Below, one piece after another: positions 5,720 through 12,194 of a stretch of DNA of 13,147 nucleotides. The translations under genes and the position numbers were made by a program. The notes beneath the pieces were generated by a model that saw only the letters and a program-made list of their open reading frames with translations, did no database searches and was not told the DNA's origin. Each line of letters opens with the position of its first letter. Position 1 is the stretch's first letter. This DNA comes from an uncultured Clostridia bacterium (GTDB lineage Bacteria > Bacillota > Clostridia > Christensenellales > Borkfalkiaceae): positions 1 through 13,147 of the forward strand of contig CAMWHW010000006.1 of NCBI GenBank assembly GCA_947174175.1, written 5' to 3'.

Positions 5720-5929
5720 TTAATAATCACTTCTGCCAAGTAAAAAGTCAACTGAAACTCCGAAGAAGTCGGCAAGTTTTACAAGTGACTGCGTATCGGG
5801 TTCGGTAACGCCTTGTTCCATATAAGATATTTTTCGCTGAGTACAGCCGAGAATGTTTGCAATGTCTTCTTGCTTTAATTCTTTTTCTTTTCTTAACATT
5901 CGCAAGCGTTCGCCAAATACGTTTTGCAT
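5720..5929 (-). CDS. 69-aa XRE-family repressor, divergent to the SLOG-like gene
   Basis: A 69-aa Cro/C1 helix-turn-helix protein with no other domain: FGERLRMLRKEKELKQEDIA (residues 5-24), LGCTQRKISYMEQGVTEPD (27-45) and LVKLADFFGVSVDFLLGRSD (49-68). The start is the ATG at 5929; the frame is open further upstream to 6034, but that part crosses the divergent promoter and lacks family resemblance. TACAAT (minus strand, 5941-5936) ends 6 bases before the ATG, so the mRNA may begin at or near the start codon; no Shine-Dalgarno sequence is seen. Two identical operator-like repeats lie just upstream, which suggests it represses both itself and the divergent gene at 6011. Confidence 0.88.
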   Translation of the reverse strand: MQNVFGERLRMLRKEKELKQEDIANILGCTQRKISYMEQGVTEPDTQSLVKLADFFGVSVDFLLGRSDY

Positions 5930-5935
5930 AATAAA

Positions 5936-5941
5936 ATTGTA
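5936..5941 (-). promoter_or_regulatory. candidate -10 box of the 69-aa XRE gene
   Basis: TACAAT on the minus strand, immediately downstream of operator repeat 1 and 6 bases before the ATG at 5929. No good -35 box is seen, which fits a weak, self-limiting promoter. A transcript starting 6-7 bases on would be leaderless. Confidence 0.45.
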
Positions 5942-5955
5942 GACAAAAACCGTCT
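5941..5955. promoter_or_regulatory. operator-like repeat 1
   Basis: AGACAAAAACCGTCT, an imperfect dyad with AGAC and GTCT ends around a 7-base centre. It is identical to the repeat at 5970-5984; the centres are 29 bases apart. It adjoins the TACAAT box of the minus-strand regulator gene. Confidence 0.78.
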
Positions 5956-5962
5956 TAAATAT

Positions 5963-5991
5963 TTGACATAGACAAAAACCGTCTATATAAT
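5963..5991 (+). promoter_or_regulatory. perfect consensus sigma-A promoter of the SLOG-like gene
   Basis: TTGACA (5963-5968), exactly 17 bases, TATAAT (5986-5991). Operator repeat 2 (5970-5984) fills the spacer. Such a strong promoter with a bound site in its centre should be silent until the repressor leaves. The expected start is near 5998, about 12 bases before the ATG at 6011. Confidence 0.9.
5970..5984. promoter_or_regulatory. operator-like repeat 2
   Basis: Identical to repeat 1 (AGACAAAAACCGTCT), located between the -35 and -10 boxes of the promoter at 5963-5991. A protein bound here would block RNA polymerase. Confidence 0.82.
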
Positions 5992-6010
5992 GATTTTTAG
6001 TACAATTATT

Positions 6011-6520
6011 ATGAAAGTAGCAGTTTTGGGTCACCGCGATTTAGGGCAAAAAGATTTAGTAAAGGAAGAGGCGCGCAAGCAAATAATCAAACTTATCGGC
6101 GAGGGCGCCGACACCTTCTGCTTTGCCTACTACGGCGGCTTTATTACTCAGTGTTACAAGCTCGTCGGGGAATTAAAGGAAGAGTACGATATAAAACGCG
6201 TTTTGGTCAGACCGCAATACTCGTCCGAACGCAAGGTAGTCGACAACTATATTCTCAGCGTAATGGAACAAGGTTTTGACGACTGTATACGGTATAAAGA
6301 CGTTACTTCACAACGAAGTATTTATAATATGATTGACGAGTGCGACGTTTTGCTGACCTTCTATTTCGAATGTCACGTGACGGGATGCGAATGGGGCATT
6401 CCCGAAGATTATGAAGTGCCGCCCGTAGAAAAGAGAAGCGCAACGGCAAGAGCCGTGTTTTACGCAAAGCGCAAGAAAAAAAGAATTATAAACGTATTCG
6501 AGCTGTTGGAAGTTCAGTAA
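6011..6520 (+). CDS. SLOG/DUF1273-like Rossmann-fold protein
   Basis: A 169-aa soluble protein that resembles the DUF1273-type members of the SLOG superfamily, a Rossmann-like fold that binds nucleotides or related small ligands. Matching features are the opening strand and loop MKVAVLGHRD (1-10, GHR signature), FAYYGGFITQ (39-48, the glycine loop), MIDECDVLLTFYF (107-119) with VTGC after it, and a closing ARAVFYAKRKKKRIINVFE (146-164). The start is ATG 6011: an in-frame ATG at 5990 lies inside the -10 box. There is no Shine-Dalgarno sequence and the leader is about 12 bases. It is divergent from a dedicated XRE gene and ends in a strong terminator. The ligand and function are unknown; assignment is from motif pattern only. 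Confidence 0.75.
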   Translation: MKVAVLGHRDLGQKDLVKEEARKQIIKLIGEGADTFCFAYYGGFITQCYKLVGELKEEYDIKRVLVRPQYSSERKVVDNYILSVMEQGFDDCIRYKDVTSQRSIYNMIDECDVLLTFYFECHVTGCEWGIPEDYEVPPVEKRSATARAVFYAKRKKKRIINVFELLEVQ

Positions 6521-6524
6521 TATT

Positions 6525-6557
6525 AAAGCCGCCGTGCTGATTGCGCGGCGGCTTTTT
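6525..6557 (+). terminator. terminator between the SLOG-like gene and pckG (works both ways)
   Basis: AAAGCCGCCGTGC (6525-6537) pairs with GCGCGGCGGCTTT (6543-6555), 13 bp with one G-T pair and a 5-base loop; T-run 6553-6557. On the minus strand the stem is followed by AATATT, so it also serves the convergent pckG. The stem is almost the same as in the terminator at 5677-5717. Confidence 0.88.
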
Positions 6558-6570
6558 AATTCCTTAGATT

Positions 6571-8541
6571 TTATTTGGTTTCGGTCTTTTTCTTTGCGGG
6601 AGCTTTTGCCGCGGCCTTTTTGGGTTCGGCAGCTTTCTTGGTTGCGGTTGCTTTCTTTTCGGCAGTCGCCTTTTTGGGCGCCGCAGCCTTCTTGGGAGCG
6701 GCTTCCTTCTTGGGCTCTTCCGCCTTGGGTTCGGGTGCGCAGTTCTTCTTTAAGGTTTCCAGGCACTCGGTAAGCTCCGCGGGGATACGGCTCTGAATGG
6801 TGCCGTTGTAGTAGCCTTCTATTTCCTCGGCTTCCTTAGCCCACTTTTCCTTGTCTACGGCAAGAATTTCTTTCAGCTCCTCAATGCCGAACTTCTTGCC
6901 TTCGGTGATTTCGTAATCGAGGTCGGTAAGGTCGATATCCTCGGCCTTGGGAACGTAACCGATAGCCGTCTCGTCGGCGTCCACGGTGCCGTCGCAGCGC
7001 TTCAATATCCATTCCAGAACGCGCATGTTGTCGCCGAAGCCGGGCCACATAAAGTTGCCGTCCGCGTCCGTTCTGAACCAGTTTACGTTGAAAATCTTGG
7101 GAGGATTCTTTACGACCTTGCCCATGTCAACCCAGTGCTGGAAGTAGTCGCCCATATGATAGCCGGTGAAGGGCTTCATTGCCATGGGGTCGTGACGGAG
7201 CACGCCTACCGCGCCCGTTGCAGCCGCAGTCGTTTCGGAGGACATAGCCGAGCCGATAAATACGCCGTGGTTCCAGTCTCTGGACTGATATACGAGGGGA
7301 GTGGTGGAAGCGCGTCTGCCGCCGAAGATGATTGCCGAAAGGGGAACGCCTTCCTTGGAGTTGAAGTCGGGAGATACGCAGGGGCAGTTGCTTGCGGGTG
7401 CGGTAAATCTCGAATTGGGGTGAGCCGCGTAGGTCGACTTGTCTTTCTTGTCGAACTTGGCGGGGGACCAGGGCTTACCCGTCCAGTCTATGCAGTGCTC
7501 GGGCAGTTCCTTGTTGAGTCCTTCCCACCAAACGGTCATATCGTCGGTGTTCAGCGCAACGTTGGTGAAAATGGTGCCGCGCTTGGTTGCCGCAAGTGCG
7601 TTGGGGTTGGAGTGGTCGTTGGTGCCGGGAGCTACGCCGAAGAAACCGTTCTCGGGGTTGACTGCCCACAGTCTGCCGTCCTTGCCTACTCTTATCCAAG
7701 CAATGTCGTCGCCCACGCACTCGATTTTGTAACCCTTTTCAAGGTAGTGCTTGGGGGGAATAAGCATTGCAAGGTTGGTCTTGCCGCATGCGGAGGGGAA
7801 TGCCGCCGCAACGTACTTTTTGCTGCCGTCGGGGAAGGTCACGCCCAGGATAAGCATATGCTCAGCCATCCAGCCTTCGTACTTGCCCAGGTAGGAAGCA
7901 ATGCGGAGCGCGAAGCACTTCTTGCCAAGAAGAACGTTGCCGCCGTATGCGGAGTTAACCGAAATAATTGCGTTGTCCTCGGGGAAGTGCATTATGTATC
8001 TGTTTTCAGCCTCTACGTTGCACTTTGCGTGGAAGCCCTTAATGAAGTTGCCGTTCTTGCCCAGAGCTTTTAAAACGCTCTTGCCCACTCTGGTCATGAT
8101 GCACATGTTGAGTACGACGTAGATGGAGTCGGTAACTTCGATGCCGTACTTTGCAAAGTCGCTGCCTACGACGCCCATGGAGTAGGGGATAACGTACATC
8201 GTTCTGCCCTTCATGGAGCCGCGCGCGATTTCCGCGCAGAGCTCGTAAGCCTGCTTGGGGTCCATCCAGTAGTTAATGGGACCCGCGTCCTCCTTGTTCT
8301 TGGTGCATATAAAGGTCCTGTCCTCAACGCGCGCTACGTCGTTCACCTTGGTTCTGTGAAGGTAGCAGTCGGGAAGGAGGGACTGATTAAGCTTAATCAA
8401 TTCGCCCGAAACGACGGCCTGTTTTCTCAGCTCGTCAATCTGCGCCTGGCTGCCGTCAACCCAGACGATATTGTCGGGGCAGGCAAGGTCCGCGCTCTCT
8501 TTGACAAAGTCAAGTATTTTCTGATTCTTTGTGAGTGCCAT
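6571..8541 (-). CDS. pckG: phosphoenolpyruvate carboxykinase (GTP) with a Lys/Ala-rich tail
   Basis: A 656-aa cytosolic enzyme that interconverts oxaloacetate and phosphoenolpyruvate with GTP/GDP, linking amino acid and C4-acid metabolism to gluconeogenesis or fermentation. GTP-type hallmarks are the P-loop FPSACGKTNLAM (248-259) with its reactive Cys252, the metal/nucleotide motif VGDDIAWIR (276-284), FGVAPGTNDHSNPNA (301-315), FGGRR (406-410) and FMWPGFGDNMRVLEW (497-511). The ordinary enzyme ends near residue 602. Residues 603-656 form an extra tail of Lys, Ala and Pro with PKK, EKK and TKK repeats, like tails of histone H1-type proteins. AAGGAG lies 6 bases before the ATG. It is a single-gene unit. 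Confidence 0.97.
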   Translation of the reverse strand: MALTKNQKILDFVKESADLACPDNIVWVDGSQAQIDELRKQAVVSGELIKLNQSLLPDCYLHRTKVNDVARVEDRTFICTKNKEDAGPINYWMDPKQAYELCAEIARGSMKGRTMYVIPYSMGVVGSDFAKYGIEVTDSIYVVLNMCIMTRVGKSVLKALGKNGNFIKGFHAKCNVEAENRYIMHFPEDNAIISVNSAYGGNVLLGKKCFALRIASYLGKYEGWMAEHMLILGVTFPDGSKKYVAAAFPSACGKTNLAMLIPPKHYLEKGYKIECVGDDIAWIRVGKDGRLWAVNPENGFFGVAPGTNDHSNPNALAATKRGTIFTNVALNTDDMTVWWEGLNKELPEHCIDWTGKPWSPAKFDKKDKSTYAAHPNSRFTAPASNCPCVSPDFNSKEGVPLSAIIFGGRRASTTPLVYQSRDWNHGVFIGSAMSSETTAAATGAVGVLRHDPMAMKPFTGYHMGDYFQHWVDMGKVVKNPPKIFNVNWFRTDADGNFMWPGFGDNMRVLEWILKRCDGTVDADETAIGYVPKAEDIDLTDLDYEITEGKKFGIEELKEILAVDKEKWAKEAEEIEGYYNGTIQSRIPAELTECLETLKKNCAPEPKAEEPKKEAAPKKAAAPKKATAEKKATATKKAAEPKKAAAKAPAKKKTETK

Positions 8542-8827
8542 AATAATCTCCTTAAAAATTATATAAACGAGTTTGATTTTTTATCTTTGGTTATAACCCG
8601 TCGGGGTTTTGCACCACCCCGAAACCGCAAAATAACACGATACTATTATATCAAACGGTATTCAAGTTGGCAAATATTTTAATAAAATTTTCGCGTGAAA
8701 TCTCTCCGACAAAACTCCCGCTATATACGATTATGACAATATTATTGCTAAAATTACATAATTAGAATAAATTCTTTCATCGGGGAATAGTATTATATCC
8801 TAAAAGTTACGTTCGGAGGATGGAGTT
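8542..8827. other. 286-base intergenic region between divergent genes
   Basis: This stretch must hold both promoters. On the minus strand TATAAT (8563-8558) stands just before the pckG ribosome binding site, but I see no good -35 box. Near the pckG side are a 10-bp palindrome GGTTATAACC (8589-8598) and a CGGGG/CCCCG hairpin (8602-8606 with 8617-8621, 10-base loop). The part 8640-8800 is AT-rich with no convincing plus-strand promoter; ATGACA-N18-CATAAT (8733-8762) is the best weak candidate. No coding frame or RNA gene was found. Confidence 0.5.
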
Positions 8828-9832
8828 TTGTCCGGTTACGTTAAAAAAATTGCCGTCGTAAAACAGGTAAAAAGCGGCTTTTCCGCTGACGGCGGAAGTC
8901 TTTCGGGTTTAGTCAAGGCGGAAACTTACGCGGGCTTTTTAAAGGTGGAAGTTTCGCTTATCAACTTTGCGCCGCTCACCGAGGGCAGGTACGTTCTCGG
9001 CATAACCGACGGGCTCAATTTCGTCACGTTCGAGGGAATGAATTACGAGGGCGAAAGCGATTTCAACCTTACGTCGGGCTTTGCCTTTCTGGTGTGCTTC
9101 TGCCACACGGGGGTTGCGCCCGTGGCAAGCGCGGCGTGCGGACAGATGGCGTGCGCTCTGCCCGACCTCAAAGAGGAGATGACCAAACGGGAGAACGTCC
9201 GCCCCAAAAAGGAAAACAAAAACGGAGCGGCTTACGACGACGAGGCGATTGCGGAGGTCAACTATTATGAAAGTTCTTATGAAGGCGGTGCCGCTGTACG
9301 CGCGGCTGAGAAGGAAGAAAAAGACGGGCATGCAGGCGGCAAAAATGAAAAGGCTGCTCGCACTGTCCAGAGCGAGGAAAAACAACGCGGCGTAAGGGAA
9401 GCGGCGACCGCGCAGGATAAGACCGCGCAGGACAAAAGCAAAAAGAGCGCAAAGGAAGCAAAGAGCAGAGAGCCCAGGGCAAGGGGCGGACTTGCGGGCG
9501 GCGATTTTTACAGCCGCATGGAAGGGGATATCAAGCGCATTTTTTCGACCTACCCCAAGGAAACCGCGCTGGAAAAGGCGGTGGAAGGCAGCCGCTTCGT
9601 AAAAATAGCTTACGGCGACGACAAGTATTACGTTTTCGGCGTTATGACCGTGGAAAAAAAGCCGCGCTACATATGCTACGGCGTGCCCGCGCAGAGTTCC
9701 GAAAATCCGCCGCCCAGTTTGAAGGGGTGCGCAAGCTATATCCCCGTGGACGGCTCGTCGGGTGTGCAGGGATACTGGATGACGTATCAGGACGCCGCGA
9801 CAGGTGTTTCAATTCAAATCGGCGTTTCATAA
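8828..9832 (+). CDS. unrecognised two-domain protein with a charged linker
   Basis: A 334-aa protein that I cannot name. It begins with TTG at 8828, supported by GGAGGA (8815-8820) with 7 bases of spacing; the ATG at 8820 is in another frame and stops quickly. Residues 1-110 look like a compact beta-rich domain (SGYVKKIAVVKQ, then GRYVLGITDGLNFVTFEG). Residues 111-225 are a low-complexity, Lys/Glu/Ala-rich linker with a duplicated AQDKTAQDK. Residues 226-334 form a second folded domain with FYSRMEGDIKRIF, KYYVFGVM, PRYICYGVPA and GYWMTYQDAATG. There is no signal peptide or membrane helix, so it is probably cytoplasmic. Codon use is like that of its neighbours. It is transcribed alone. Confidence 0.85.
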   Translation: MSGYVKKIAVVKQVKSGFSADGGSLSGLVKAETYAGFLKVEVSLINFAPLTEGRYVLGITDGLNFVTFEGMNYEGESDFNLTSGFAFLVCFCHTGVAPVASAACGQMACALPDLKEEMTKRENVRPKKENKNGAAYDDEAIAEVNYYESSYEGGAAVRAAEKEEKDGHAGGKNEKAARTVQSEEKQRGVREAATAQDKTAQDKSKKSAKEAKSREPRARGGLAGGDFYSRMEGDIKRIFSTYPKETALEKAVEGSRFVKIAYGDDKYYVFGVMTVEKKPRYICYGVPAQSSENPPPSLKGCASYIPVDGSSGVQGYWMTYQDAATGVSIQIGVS

Positions 9833-9865
9833 ATCAGATAAGAAATTCCTTATATAAAAATTAAA

Positions 9866-9892
9866 AGGGCGCATACTGTCTGTATGCGCCTT
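9866..9892 (+). terminator. terminator-like hairpin after the two-domain gene
   Basis: GGCGCATAC (9868-9876) and GTATGCGCC (9882-9890) form a perfect 9-bp stem with a TGTCT loop, 34 bases after the stop codon at 9832. A-rich sequence precedes it; only a weak TTACTTGT follows. The 3' arm contains the ATG used as the start of the next small gene. Confidence 0.65.
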
Positions 9893-10093
9893 ACTTGTAT
9901 AATCTGTACTTTGAATTTAATTATCCTGGGCATCTGCGCGGGGGTGTACGCTTTTTCGGGCTTCAACCTGCTTGCGCTGTTCACCTTTTACAATCTCACC
10001 GCAATGCGGTGTTTCCTTGCAATCTGCTTCGTTTCCGCGCTCTTTGAAATTTATATCCTGCTCGTATTCAAGCCCTACCGCGGACTTAAATAA
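9884..10093 (+). CDS. 69-aa two-helix membrane protein
   Basis: A small hydrophobic protein with two predicted membrane helices, about residues 5-24 (IICTLNLIILGICAGVYAF) and 44-63 (FLAICFVSALFEIYILLVF), and a basic end KPYRGLK. I do not know its function, though the pattern of two helices with a final FKPYRGLK looks like a conserved small protein of Clostridia. The start is uncertain: ATG 9884 lies in the 3' arm of a hairpin and has no ribosome binding site at normal distance (AAGGG at 9865-9869 is 14 bases away); TTG 9911 is a weaker option. Its last 8 bases overlap the end of the convergent gene at 10086. Confidence 0.65.
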   Translation: MRLTCIICTLNLIILGICAGVYAFSGFNLLALFTFYNLTAMRCFLAICFVSALFEIYILLVFKPYRGLK

Positions 10094-10346
10094 CTATATT
10101 GTCTAAAACCAGCTTGTCAAAGTCCACGCTTTCGGCAAAGTCGCGGGGCAAAAAACGCACAGTGTTGAACTTTGCGTAGTTGAAAATGTGCGGCTTCATC
10201 AAAACGGGCGTGGCTATATCCAGCCCCTCGCAAATGTCCGCAAGGTAGGTAAAAAAGTCCGAATAGGAAAATTTGTCCTCACGCTCGTAAGTCAGCTGAC
10301 TTACGATTTTTCCGTCTTTAATTATTTTTGCCCATATCCTAAACAT
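10086..10346 (-). CDS. conserved-looking 86-aa protein of unknown function
   Basis: An 86-aa soluble protein starting MFRIWAKIIKDGKIVSQLTY and ending FDKLVLDNIVI. The opening strand pair (WAKIIKDGKIV), the middle helix (FSYSDFFTYLADICEGLDI) and the segment TPVLMKPHIFNYAKFNTVRF (46-65) match my memory of a small family that is common in Clostridia and has no assigned role. No catalytic or binding motif is obvious. The ATG at 10346 lacks a visible Shine-Dalgarno sequence. The 3' end overlaps the membrane protein gene at 9884-10093 by 8 bases, with no terminator between the two convergent genes. Confidence 0.78.
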   Translation of the reverse strand: MFRIWAKIIKDGKIVSQLTYEREDKFSYSDFFTYLADICEGLDIATPVLMKPHIFNYAKFNTVRFLPRDFAESVDFDKLVLDNIVI

Positions 10347-10388
10347 ATTATTATTTTACTAAATTACGCGCTTATTGTAAACGATAAA

Positions 10389-10417
10389 TTGACATACGCC
10401 GCAAAAAAAGTTAAAAT
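10389..10417 (+). promoter_or_regulatory. promoter of the Lrp-aminotransferase operon
   Basis: TTGACA (10389-10394), 17 bases, TAAAAT (10412-10417), 40 bases before the ATG at 10458. The short distance leaves a leader of about 33 bases. Confidence 0.82.
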
Positions 10418-10457
10418 ATATGCGTAAACTTTTATTTCACTTTAAAGGGGTGCTTTT

Positions 10458-10946
10458 ATGGAAGCGTTGGAAAGAGATTTACTCTCCATTCTTGAAGCGG
10501 ATTCGCGCATACCTGCGGCAAGGCTTGCCGCAATGCTCGGCGTCAGCGAGGAGAAGGTAAAGGCGGAAGTCAAAAGGCTGGAAGAGAGCGGCGTTATCGT
10601 CAAATACACGGCGATAACCAACAGCGACGCGATTGACGAAAACAAGGTTGAAGCGCTTATCGAGGTCAAGGTTACGCCCCAGAAGGGCGAGGGCTTCGAC
10701 GCTATCGCGCGCGAAATCGCCGAACACGCCGAGGTTAAAAACCTCTATCTTATGAGCGGCGGTTACGACCTTGCGGTCATAGTCGAGGGCAAGTCGTTAA
10801 AGAGCGTTTCGCGCTTCGTTTCCGAAAGGATATCCACCTACGACACCGTGCTTTCCACGGCAACCCACTTTATACTTAAAAAGTACAAGGTTGAGGGCGC
10901 GCTTATGAAAAAGACGGACGAGAACCGTCTGTCCGTTCAGCCGTAA
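10458..10946 (+). CDS. Lrp/AsnC-family transcriptional regulator
   Basis: A 162-aa regulator with the usual Lrp/AsnC layout: N-terminal winged helix-turn-helix (residues 1-52; RIPAARLAAMLGVSEEKVKA at 17-36) and a C-terminal RAM domain (about 63-142) that binds amino acids and forms the oligomer, with the signature SGGYDLAVIVEG (100-111). AAAGGGG (10444-10450) lies 7 bases before the ATG. Only 6 bases separate it from the aminotransferase gene, so the two share an mRNA. In B. subtilis an Lrp-type gene next to an aminotransferase gene (yugG-yugH, alaR-alaT) controls alanine synthesis; a similar role is inferred here. The regulator may bind AT-rich DNA near its own promoter. Confidence 0.93.
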   Translation: MEALERDLLSILEADSRIPAARLAAMLGVSEEKVKAEVKRLEESGVIVKYTAITNSDAIDENKVEALIEVKVTPQKGEGFDAIAREIAEHAEVKNLYLMSGGYDLAVIVEGKSLKSVSRFVSERISTYDTVLSTATHFILKKYKVEGALMKKTDENRLSVQP

Positions 10947-10952
10947 AGAATT

Positions 10953-12122
10953 ATGCGTAGCTTTGTAAACGACCGCGCAAAGAGCTTAAAGCCCAGCGGT
11001 ATAAGAAAATTTTTCGATATAGTTCAGGAGATGGAGGGCGCCATTTCGCTTGGCGTGGGCGAGCCCGATTTCGTCACGCCCTGGTACATACGCGACGCCG
11101 CGGTGCGCTCCATTAAAAAGGGTATGACCCAGTACACGGGCAACAGAGGTCTGCCCGAGCTGAGGGAGAATATCTGCCGTTATATGCGCGAAAGATTCTC
11201 CGTGGAGTGCGACCCCGCGCACACCCTGGTCACCGTGGGCGCAAGCGAGGCGATTGATTTAACCCTGCGCGCAATCTGCGGTATAGGCGACGAAATTCTG
11301 GTGCCCGAGCCCTGCTACGTTTCCTACGCGCCCACCGTGGTGCTTGCGGGCGGCACGCCCGTTGCGGTGGAGTGCACGGCGGATAACGATTTCGTGCTTA
11401 CTCCCGCTCAGCTGGAAGCGGCTATAACCCCCAAAACCAAGGCGCTCATTCTCGCCTACCCCAACAACCCCACGGGCGCGATAATGACCAAAGAGCAGCT
11501 GCAAGCCATTATTCCCGTGATTGAAAAGCACGACCTTCTGGTAATATCGGACGAAATTTACGCCGAGCTTACGTACGTGGGCAAGCACGTTTCCATAGCT
11601 TCGCTTGGCAATATGCGCGAAAGAACGGTGGTTATAAACGGCTTTTCCAAGGCGTTTGCCATGACGGGCTGGCGCGTGGGCTTCGTTTGCGCGCCCGCCG
11701 AAATCGACGACGCTATGTTCAAAATTCACCAGTACGGCATTATGTGCGCGCCCAGGGTTTCCCAGCACGCCGCAGCCGCCGCGCTTGCCGAAGGTTTCTC
11801 GGACGGCTTTTCGGTGGTGGAGGAGATGCGCTCCGAATACGCGCGCCGCGGCAGATTTATGGTAAACGCGTTCAATTCGCTGGGGCTTAAATGCTTCCAG
11901 CCCAAGGGGGCGTTCTACGTCTTCCCATCCATTGCAAGTACGGGGCTGGACGGCGAGGAGTTCGCAAACCGTCTTTTAAAGGAAAAGGGCGTGGCGGTGG
12001 TGCCCGGCTCCGCGTTCGGCGAAGCGGGCAAAATGCACGTGCGCTGTTCGTACGCCACCTCGCAGGAAAATCTGTCGGAAGCGATAGGTCGAATTACCGA
12101 TTTTGTCAAATCTCTGAAATGA
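10953..12122 (+). CDS. class I pyridoxal-phosphate aminotransferase (alanine/aspartate type)
   Basis: A 389-aa fold-type I aminotransferase, full length. Visible key residues are NNPTG (171-175, binding the cofactor ring), Asp200 and Tyr203 in SDEIYAEL, the Schiff-base Lys233 in FSKAFAMTGWR, Arg241 for the cofactor phosphate, and Arg364 in MHVRCSYA for the substrate carboxylate. It transfers amino groups between an amino acid and a 2-oxo acid. The exact substrate cannot be read from the sequence; proteins of this subgroup include AlaT (YugH), PatA and aspartate aminotransferases. The coupling to an Lrp/AsnC regulator favours alanine. The ribosome binding site is weak (AAAGAA), which fits translation coupled to the gene before. 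Confidence 0.94.
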   Translation: MRSFVNDRAKSLKPSGIRKFFDIVQEMEGAISLGVGEPDFVTPWYIRDAAVRSIKKGMTQYTGNRGLPELRENICRYMRERFSVECDPAHTLVTVGASEAIDLTLRAICGIGDEILVPEPCYVSYAPTVVLAGGTPVAVECTADNDFVLTPAQLEAAITPKTKALILAYPNNPTGAIMTKEQLQAIIPVIEKHDLLVISDEIYAELTYVGKHVSIASLGNMRERTVVINGFSKAFAMTGWRVGFVCAPAEIDDAMFKIHQYGIMCAPRVSQHAAAAALAEGFSDGFSVVEEMRSEYARRGRFMVNAFNSLGLKCFQPKGAFYVFPSIASTGLDGEEFANRLLKEKGVAVVPGSAFGEAGKMHVRCSYATSQENLSEAIGRITDFVKSLK

Positions 12123-12129
12123 CATTTGA

Positions 12130-12158
12130 TTGACAAACAAAGTTTAATACTATATAAT
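12130..12158 (+). promoter_or_regulatory. perfect consensus promoter of greA-lysS
   Basis: TTGACA (12130-12135), 17 bases, TATAAT (12153-12158). It begins 8 bases after the aminotransferase stop. Transcription should start near 12165, at the foot of the hairpin at 12163-12190. Confidence 0.9.
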
Positions 12159-12162
12159 AATG

Positions 12163-12194
12163 TACGCGTTCCGGAAAGGCGGGGCGCGTATTTT
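12163..12194 (+). terminator. terminator-like hairpin in the greA leader
   Basis: TACGCGTTCC (12163-12172) pairs with GGGGCGCGTA (12181-12190) in a 10-bp stem with two G-T pairs and an 8-base loop, followed by TTTTAAT. It can end the aminotransferase transcript. It also lies at the very start of the RNA from the promoter at 12130-12158, so it may attenuate greA itself. Confidence 0.65.

Noticed and set aside
5941..5984. The two AGAC...GTCT repeats as a short CRISPR array.
   Set aside because: There are only two 15-base units with a 14-base gap, placed on promoter elements; this is an operator pair.
5930..6034. An N-terminal extension of the 69-aa XRE protein up to 6034.
   Set aside because: It would translate through both operator repeats and the divergent promoter, and the added residues are not part of a helix-turn-helix domain.
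7135..8073. A 312-codon open frame on the plus strand.
   Set aside because: It lies wholly antisense to the catalytic core of pckG, has no ribosome binding site or family resemblance, and results from the codon bias of the real gene.
8589..8621. The palindrome and hairpin upstream of pckG as a riboswitch or attenuator.
   Set aside because: They match no RNA class known to me, and they lie upstream of the likely pckG transcription start near 8557.
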